The notes below the pieces were generated by a model. The model was not told the DNA's origin. It searched no databases and was given only the letters and a program-made list of their open reading frames with translations. Below are positions 57,161 through 64,000 of a stretch of 64,000 nucleotides of DNA, piece after piece. A program made the position numbers and the translations under genes. Origin of the DNA: Platanthera guangdongensis (Eukaryota; Streptophyta; Magnoliopsida; Asparagales; Orchidaceae); contig CM077164.1 in the NCBI GenBank assembly GCA_039583875.1, forward strand, positions 70,649,628-70,713,627. Reading direction: 5' to 3'. The stretch's first letter is position 1, and each line of letters opens with the position of its first letter.

Positions 57161-59075
57161 ATGGGCATGGGTGGAGGCGGCGGCGATGTGGACGGACGAA
57201 GTAAGTGCGCTTGGACTTTCTCAGAGCACGATTTTCCTCACGCTGTCATCTCTGAGCGCGAGTACCTGGATGCTCTTAGCGACCACGTGCCGCCGAGTTT
57301 TTCTGCGAGATGGCCCGAGGATGGGGAAAAGATCAACGACTTATCCAGGGATGAGCTCGCCATCCCGCTAGCTCACTTTGAGGTGGGCCTGCGACTCCCC
57401 CTGTGGCCCGAGGTGCGCCAGGTGCTGAAATACTTCGGGGTTGTCCTGGGTCAGATGACCCCGAACTCCGTAGCCGTCATGGTGGGGTTCGCCTGCTTCC
57501 TGCGAGAGGAGCGAGTGGAGTTCAGCCTCGCCGTTTTCTGGAAGCTGTTCTCCTTCCGGGAGAATCGGGACGGGACCGCCTACTTCTCAAGCGCCCACCT
57601 CAAGGTGCGGGAGACAGTCAATAAGAGTCACAATTGGCTCAAAAAGTTCCTCTTCGTCAAAGGGGATTTCGGCAATGTCCCCTTCTCGTCGGTGCAACTT
57701 AGCGAGGCGAGCTACCGGCCGCCCAGCCTAGGCGGTCATGAAGCCGATTTGTGCGTGTTCTTTGCCGGGAAGAATTTTGAGGTCGCGTACCTGCGCCGCC
57801 ATCTAGACGACCTCGCCGCTGTCCCGCCAGGGGGAGGTTTGCCACTCGCCGCTGTTGTGCCTTACCCCTTTTTTTTCCTTTACCTCACCCCTTCTTCATG
57901 GAAGGCGAGCGCGACATCCCTCTTCACCCCCTTACGAGAGCGCTCGGATTCCCACCGGGGTTCTCGCCCGAGCTCAGGCTGCGGATGCCGCTCAGCGCGA
58001 CATCCCATCAGTCCCGGCCAAGAAGCGGCCGGGTGGCGGCCAGCCCGCCCCTCCGCCGAAGGTGGCGAAGACCGCGGGTCAGCAACCCGCCGCGAGCCAA
58101 AGGAAAGGCAAGGCCCCTGTGGACCCTCCGGCCGAGGGCCCTTCCCCCCTGCTGGTTGCTTCGACCAGCGATACCCCGGACCGGGCGGCGGGCACCTCCG
58201 CGCTGCCGGATGGGTCTCAAGCTGCTGCGAAGCCGGTGCCGAGGGGTCACCGCAACTTTGGCTACGGCGAGAGATATCTGGACGAGCTCGGCGCTCCGCT
58301 CCTTTCCTGGGACAAGGAGTCAAATCGCGCCGCGATCTCGACATTGCTGCCGAGCTGGATGGAGCAGGACACCATCGGCGGGGAGGCCTACAACTTCTCG
58401 TTCGGCCTGTACTCGCGAGAAGACGCCGCCATCTATGACAAGGAGCTGAAGCGAGTACTGGTTCACGAAAGCTCGCGGGCCCAGCTACGCGGCCTGGAGC
58501 TAGCTCACATGGTAGGGAGGCGCTGCACTCAGCTGGAGCGGAACGCCACCTCCCTGAAGAAGCTGGCGGACGAGAGGGAGGAGGCCCAGAAGCTCGCTCA
58601 GGAGGACGCGAACCTTCAGAGGAGGCGGGCCGACGCGGCAGAGGAGACCCTCGCGCAGTACCTGGGCGGGGTGGTACGTACTTACCCTGAACTACCGCCC
58701 CTTCTCGCGAATACAGCTCACGATTCTTCTCCTTCCTTTTCCCAGGATGCGGCGACGGCGAGCCGGATGGGAGCCGAGATCGCCACCCTTGGTCAAGACA
58801 AAACGACGTTGGAGGCGCGGGTACGCGAGCTGGAGGCCGCCGCCGCTGTCCCTCCTCCAGACAGCAGGGTCTGTCCGCTTGAGCACCACTCCGACTATGA
58901 CTTGGAAGTGCTGATGCAAAAGAACGCCGCCAGCGCCGCGAAGTATACGATGCAAATGCTGCGACACGCGGATCTCCTTACGAGCGAGGCGGCGGAACTC
59001 TCGGCGGAAGACGTGGTGCCGGTGCTATTTCTCCCCGTGCCAGACGCTGGGGACAAAGCCTTCCAGCCCCGTTAG
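57161..59075 (+). CDS. Second antisense gene of element H: transposase_28-like protein
   Basis: Exon 1 from ATG 57161 encodes a domain like the Pfam family called putative gypsy-type transposon (transposase_28): EVGLRLPLWPEVRQVLKYF, QMTPNSVAVMVGFACFLREE, AYFSSAHLKV, NWLKKFLFVKG. The frame then changes to one that runs through a basic Lys/Pro-rich segment (PSVPAKKRPGGGQPAPPPKV), a YNFSFGLYSREDAAIYDKEL block and long coiled coil to the TAG at 59073-59075. The change is best explained by an intron between about 57837 and 57909; the exact acceptor is uncertain. A second intron, 58674-58745 (GTACGT...TTTTCCCAG, 72 nt), joins LGGV to DAATASRMG. Despite the family name no transposase activity is known; a DNA/RNA-binding or nuclear role is only a guess. 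Confidence 0.72.
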
Positions 59076-59480
59076 GACTTCTCGCCCCGGATCTCGCGTC
59101 TCCCCTGCCTTTTGACATTTATTTTTGATGTATATTATAATCTATGTTTACCTGTTTTGAGATGTACGCGCGGGCTGCGCCTATACTTCGTCTTTTTCAG
59201 CTGTTGTTGCTTTTATAAATGCTCTCTCGCCCGCCTTATTTATACATTTGCTATTGCCGTGCGACGCGACCTCCCCCTGCGGCCCGGCCCCGATGAGGCG
59301 GCTGCTCGCCCGCCGAGTGAGGCGAGCCGGCTCGTCCCTTGTCTGTTCTGCCTAATTTCTTACGGACTCTCGCCCAGGTTCTCGCCTCCGCTCGGCCGCC
59401 TTTCCCGGGGCTGGGAGGGCTATGTTAGACCCCTCCCATTTTTGATAAACTTTTGTGATTCTGACCTGTTGTAAACATCG
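59076..59480 (+). other. 3' flank of the second antisense gene
   Basis: AT-rich stretches (TTTATTTTTGATGTATATTATAATC near 59117-59142, TTTTATAAATG near 59211) suitable as poly(A) signals on the plus strand, then GC-rich sequence. No gene on either strand. Confidence 0.55.
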
Positions 59481-60355
59481 TTTGAGTAGTTCCCGGCCTC
59501 GCCGGCTAGGTGGGAGTCCGGCAGCGTGATTTGTTCTGGGTTGTAAGTTATCGCCATGGAGTGACTTCCGGCCCTGCCAGCTAGGTGGGAGCCTGGCAGC
59601 GGGATCTTCTCGTGGCTAGGGATGACACCGAGTGACTTCCGGCCCTGCTAGCTAGGTGGGAGCCTGGCAGCGGGATCTTCTCGGGGTCCAAACTCATTCC
59701 ATCGAGTGACTTCCGGCCCTGCCAGCTAGGTGGGAGCCTGGCAGCGGGATCTTCTAGAGGCTAGGGATGACACCGAGTGACTTCCGGCCCTGCCAGCTAG
59801 GTGAGAGCCTGGCAGCGGGATCTTCTCGGGGTCCAAACTCATACCATCGAGTGACTTTCGGCCCTGCCAGCTAGGTGGGAGCCTGGCAGCGGGTTCTTCT
59901 CGAGGCTAGGGATGACACCGAGTGACTTCCGGCCCTGCCAGCTAGGTGAGAGCCTGGCAGCGGGATCTTCTCGGGGTCCAAACTCATTCCACCGAGTGAC
60001 TTCCGGCCCTGCCAGCTAGGTGGGAGCCTGGCAGCGGGATCTTCTCGGGGTCCAAACTCATTCCATCGAGTGACTTCCGGCCCTGCCAGCTAGGTGGGAG
60101 CCTGGCAGCGAGATCTTCTCGAGGCTAGGGATGACACCGAGTGACTTCCGGCCCTGCCAGCTAGGTGAGAGCCTGGCAGCGGGATCTTCTCGGGGTCCAA
60201 ATTCATTCCATCGAGTGACTTCCGGCCCTGCTAGCTAGGTGGGAGCCTGGCAGCGGGATCTTCTCGAGGCTAGGGATGACACCGAGTGACTTCCGGCCCT
60301 ACCAGCTAGGTGAGAGCCTGGCAGCGGGATCTTCTTGGGGTCCAAACTCATTCCA
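59480..60355. repeat. Internal tandem repeat of element H, alternating 71- and 74-bp units
   Basis: About a dozen units keyed by GAGTGACTTCCGGCCCTGCC. Unit starts at 59559, 59630, 59704, 59775 and 59849 give spacings of 71, 74, 71, 74, because the tails GAGGCTAGGGATGACACC and GGGGTCCAAACTCATTCCAT mostly alternate. Each unit holds a CTGCCAG...CTGGCAG inverted repeat able to form a 7-bp stem. Confidence 0.93.
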
Positions 60356-60443
60356 ATTCTCTGTGCAAGCTGGCTATGGCAATTCTGGGGGGGGGGGGGA
60401 GAAAAAGGAATTCATTATAACAAATCGTGTTGCTTACAGGTGC

Positions 60444-63400
60444 TTAGGGAAAAAACCTCTTCAGGTCGTCTCCACTCCAGGTGAGACTCAGTGTCTCTCC
60501 CTCTACATTTTGGAGCCGGTAGCCCCCTGACATCAAAGCTTCCTTCACAATGAATGGCCCCTCCCAACTGGGGTTGAGCTTTCCAACGGACGCTGACCTT
60601 CCTGCTGCGTCCACCTTCTTCAGCACCAGGTCTCCTTCCGCGAACTGCCTGACCCTGACATGCTTGTCGAAGTATTTGGCCATCCTTCTCTTTACCTCCT
60701 CATGTCGAACGGCCGAAAGGTCCCGCAATTCCTCCACCATGTCAAGGGAGAGTCTCAGTTCCCCATCGTTCTCGGCTCGCCATTCCTCTCGGCCTTCTCT
60801 GGCCGCCCTGACTCGCGGCGTTTGGACTTCAAATTCTATGGGGAGCACCGCCTCGCACCCATGGGAGAGCTTGAAGGGGGTCTCCCCCGTGGCCGTGTTA
60901 GGGGTGGTTCTTAGGTCCCAAAGAACTGCAGGGAGCTGCTCCACCCAGCTCCCCCTCAAGTTTTCCACTTTTTTCTTGAGGAGATTGACGATGATCTTGT
61001 TCGCAGCCTCCACCTGCCCGTTGCTCCTGAGGTGGTGGACCGAGACGAACCTGAGGTCGATTCCAAGCTGCTCGCAGAAGCTGGTGAACTCGGCACTGGC
61101 GAACTGGGGGCCGTTGTCAGTGACGATGGCCTGGGGCAGCCCATGGCGACAGATGATCTCCCCCCAAATGAAGTTTCTGATCACTTGGGAGGTCACCTTG
61201 GCCAATGCCTTCACCTCCATCCACTTCGAGAACTGGTCGATCATCACCAGGAAGAACCTTCTCTGACCGCTGGCCTGGGGGAACGGTCCAACCAAATCAA
61301 TTCCCCAGATTGCAAAGGGCCAGGGGGTCGTGATACTCTTGAGCTGTTGGGCCGGCTGCAGCTGGAGGGGCCGAACAGCTGGCACTTATGACATCTCCGT
61401 GCAAACTCCGTGGCGTCTCGGCCCAGGGTGGGCCAGAAATACCCTTGCCTGACTATCCTTCCCTCCAGGGTCCGACTCCCGGAATGACTCCCGCACTCCC
61501 CGGAGTGGACTTCCTCCAAGATCCTCTACGCCTCATCCTCGGCTATGCAGCGAGCCAGCATCCCGGAGAGGGTCTTCCTGTATAGCTGCCCGTCCTTAAG
61601 GAGGTAGTAAGCGGACTTGTGCCTCAGCTTCTTCCTGTCTACCCCCTCCGGATATTCTCCCGTGGAGAGGAAAACTACTACTGGATCCATCCACGAAGGC
61701 TGCTGATCGATCTCCATGAGCTCCCCTTCTTCGATGGAGGGGCGGAACAGGTCGGTGATGGTGCCCCCCACCCGGGGGCCATGCTTTGCTAGTTGGTCGG
61801 CCTGTTCATTCTCTCCCCTTGGCACGTGTCGGATGGAGAAGGTTTGGAAGGTCCCTATGACCCCCTTCACTTTGGCCAAGTATAACTTCAGAGCGGGCTC
61901 CCTTGCTTCGAACTCCCCGTTGATCTGGGAAGCCACCACCATGGAGTCGGTTAGGACCTCCACATCCAGCACCCCCAACTCCCTGGCCAGGCGCAGCCCC
62001 GCTATCACGGCTTCATACTCGGCCTGGTTGTTGGTAATGGGAAAATGCACCACCACCGTCTGCTCAATCTGAGTCCCTTGAGGGCTTTCCAGAACCACTC
62101 CTACTCCAAGAGAATGCCTTCCTGAGGCTCCATCCACCCTCACCTTCCAAGGAGTCGGGCGGGTGAGCTCCTCCTCCGCTACTTCTACCACGTAGTCGGC
62201 CAGGAAGTCGGCCATCGCCTGAGCTTTGATCGAGAGCCGCAGAATGAAGGAGACATCGAACTCGCTCAGCTCCACCGACCACTTGGCCAGCCAGCCTGAA
62301 TGCTCCACCCCCTCGAAGATGTTGCGGAGAGGATGATCGGTCACCACTCGGATTGAGTGGGCCTGGAAATATGGTCGCAGCCTCCGAGCCGAGATGATTA
62401 GTGCGAATGCAAGCTTCTCCAAGATCGGATACCGGAGCTCGGCCTTCCTCAGGACCCGGCTGACGTAATAAATAGGGAGCTGCCTCTTCCCTTCTTCACG
62501 CACCAAAACGGAGCTCAAGGCCTCTGCTCCGACCCCGAGATATAAGAACAAATCCTCACCCCCTTCGGCCCTTGGAGCAGCGGAGCCTGTGTCAACTGCG
62601 CCTTGAGGGCCTGGAATGCCTCCTCGCATTCCTTGGTCCATTCGAACCTCTGGCCTCCCCTCAGCGTTTTGAAGAAGGGGGAGCACTTCTCCCCTGCCCG
62701 AGAAAGGAAGCGACTCAGCCCTGCTAGCTTCCCTGTCAACCGTTGGACCTCCTTTGCATTCCGTGGGGACCCCAGCTCCAAGATAGCCCTGACCTTCTCT
62801 GGATTCGGCTCGACCCTCGCGGGGGTGAGGAGATGCCCCAGGAACTTCCCCGGCTGGCCCCAAAGACACACTTGAGGGGATTCAGCCGCATCTTGTATCT
62901 GCGTAGGGTGGCGAAGGTCTCTTCCAAGTCCCGGAGGTGGGAGTCCACATCCCGGCTTTTGATCATGAGGTCGTCCACGTACACCTCCAAGTTCCTCCCC
63001 CTTTGCTTCTTGAAGACCCTGTCCATCATTTTTTGGTAGGTGGCCCCAGCGTTCTTCAGCCCGAATGGCATCATCTTGTAGCAGTAGCAGCCGTCCCCTG
63101 TGATGAATGAGACATCCTTGATGTCCGGGGGGTGCATCCTGATCTGATGGTAACCTGAAAAGGCATCTAAAAAAACTCATTACAGAAAAGCCGACGGCTG
63201 AGTCTACCAGCGCATCGATCCGAGGCAAAGGATAACAGTCCTTAGGACAAGCTTTATTAAGAAGGGAAAAATCGATAAACAATCGCCAGTGGCCGTCTCC
63301 TTTTTTGACAATCACAACGTTGGATACCCAGCCGGGGTACTGAATTTCGGACACGAAGCCAGCTTTGAGAAGTTTCGCCACCTCTTCCCTGATGGGTTCC

Positions 63401-64000
63401 GCCAGCTTGTCCGCCGTGGATCTCTTTTTCTGCTGGACGGGGCGTGTCCCCGGGTCCAAGTTGAGGCGGTGGCAGGCCACATCCGCGTCAACCCCTGGCA
63501 TCTCCGCGGCGCTCCAGGCGAAGATGTCCACGTTCTTCTGGATGCACTCCAGCATCCTGCCTTGGTCCTCCGGGGTCAGCCCTCCGCTGACGCGGATCTT
63601 CTCCATCCTCCCTCCCCGGGTGAGCACCTCCAGCTCCGCCACTTCTTCCGCCGCCTCTAGCCTGGACCGCTCCCCCCATCCTTCGGCGTCCCCTTCCTTC
63701 GGAACGGGGACCTCTACCTCCATCTCTCCTCCCACGGCCCTTACTTCGGCCACCTCCTCCAGATCTCCTCTTGCCACCTTTTCTGCGCAGTCCTTCACTC
63801 CCAGCTCCTCCCCTCCTGCTTCCTGCTCGACTTCCTCCATCCTCCGCCCATCTCCTCGGCTCCCTCTTGCCAAGAGATGGTGTTCACCGCAGTGACATAG
63901 CACTCCCATGCCACCTTTGGGTCCCCCCTAACCCTGACCTGCACCCCCTCGGCGTTGACTTTAAGCACTGATGGAAAGATGAGAGGACGCAGCGGAAGGT
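60444..64000 (-). pseudogene. Element H pol (protease end, RT, RNase H, second RNase H, integrase)
   Basis: Read leftwards: protease tail at about 64000-63860 (VRGDPKVAWECYVTAV), then NVDIFAWSAAEMPGVD, reverse transcriptase (RLFIDFSLLNKACPKD, VYVDDLMIKS), RNase H (QLPIYYVSRVL, VVTDHPLRNIF), a second archaeal-type RNase H (WKVRVDGASGRHSLGVGVV, NNQAEYEAVIAGL) that marks Tat elements, integrase finger (CHKCQLF) and core (WGIDLVGPFPQ, VTDNGPQFAS, NGQVEAANK), ending RFFP at 60444. Breaks: frameshifts near 63850, at the A run 63169-63175, near 62860, near 62560 and near 61355, and a TAG at 61526-61528 in a CAG-type position. At least five indels make it more decayed than A, E or F. Confidence 0.88.

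Larger units (their letters stand above)
54583..64000 (-). mobile_element. Element H: Tat-lineage Ty3/gypsy retrotransposon, partial
   Basis: Minus-strand pol (60444 to beyond 64000) with the extra RNase H domain typical of Tat elements, an internal tandem repeat array (59480-60355), and two genes on the opposite strand (55547-59075), as in Tat elements with antisense open frames. The left end is placed at TGTTGAAACC (54583), where similarity to the Tekay LTR G stops. The 5' LTR and gag lie outside the window, so LTR borders cannot be proved. Confidence 0.8.

Noticed and set aside
59480..60355. CRISPR-like look: regular repeats with alternating spacers
   Set aside because: The spacers are themselves two repeated types and the context is a plant Tat retrotransposon; no cas genes.

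Overview
The window is plant nuclear DNA made almost entirely of LTR retrotransposons inserted into one another. Evidence for a flowering plant with a large genome: Ty3/gypsy lineages found in plants (Athila, Tekay/Del, Tat), Ty1/copia elements of SIRE type, primer-binding sites matching plant initiator-Met and Asp tRNAs, and LTRs up to 4.8 kb. The very GC-rich coding stretches of the Tat element lean towards a monocot, but the species cannot be read from this sequence. No complete host gene, rRNA, tRNA or CRISPR was found. The only host-like candidates are two short exon-like stretches at 14.4-14.9 kb.

Layout. 1-1520 and 13425-14120: one minisatellite (108/112 bp units) split by element A. 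1521-13424: element A, Athila-like, minus strand, with two 1.9 kb LTRs plus a stub of a second internal region. 14121-17123: exon-like pieces, a relic related to element H, an AT microsatellite and LTR-like debris. 17124-26895: element B, Tekay/Del-like, minus, with a 4.76 kb LTR. 26896-46507: element D, Tekay/Del-like, plus, missing its 5' half, with its 3' LTR split by element F. 31300-45281: element F, SIRE-like copia, minus, flanked by the 5-bp duplication GTACG, with its left LTR split by element E. 31344-36140: element E, copia, minus, no gag. 46508-53301: element C, same family as B, plus, cut off in RNase H. 53302-54582: element G, part of a Tekay-like LTR, minus. 54583-64000: element H, Tat lineage, minus, running off the window, with two genes on the opposite strand. 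The nesting order is E in F in D in C, B in D, and H in G in C.

How the parts work. Each element codes, or once coded, Gag, protease, reverse transcriptase, RNase H and integrase for copying itself through RNA. Nearly all pol genes are broken, mostly by single nonsense codons of the kind made by C-to-T change at CAG, CAA or CGA, as expected from methylation-driven decay. Three points stand out. B and C share a spliceosomal intron exactly at the Gag/protease join, with an in-frame stop just inside it, so splicing could set the Gag to Gag-Pol ratio. Element H has two TATA-box-driven, intron-containing genes antisense to pol. Element A carries two copies of a stem-loop plus purine-tract module whose stems differ but pair.
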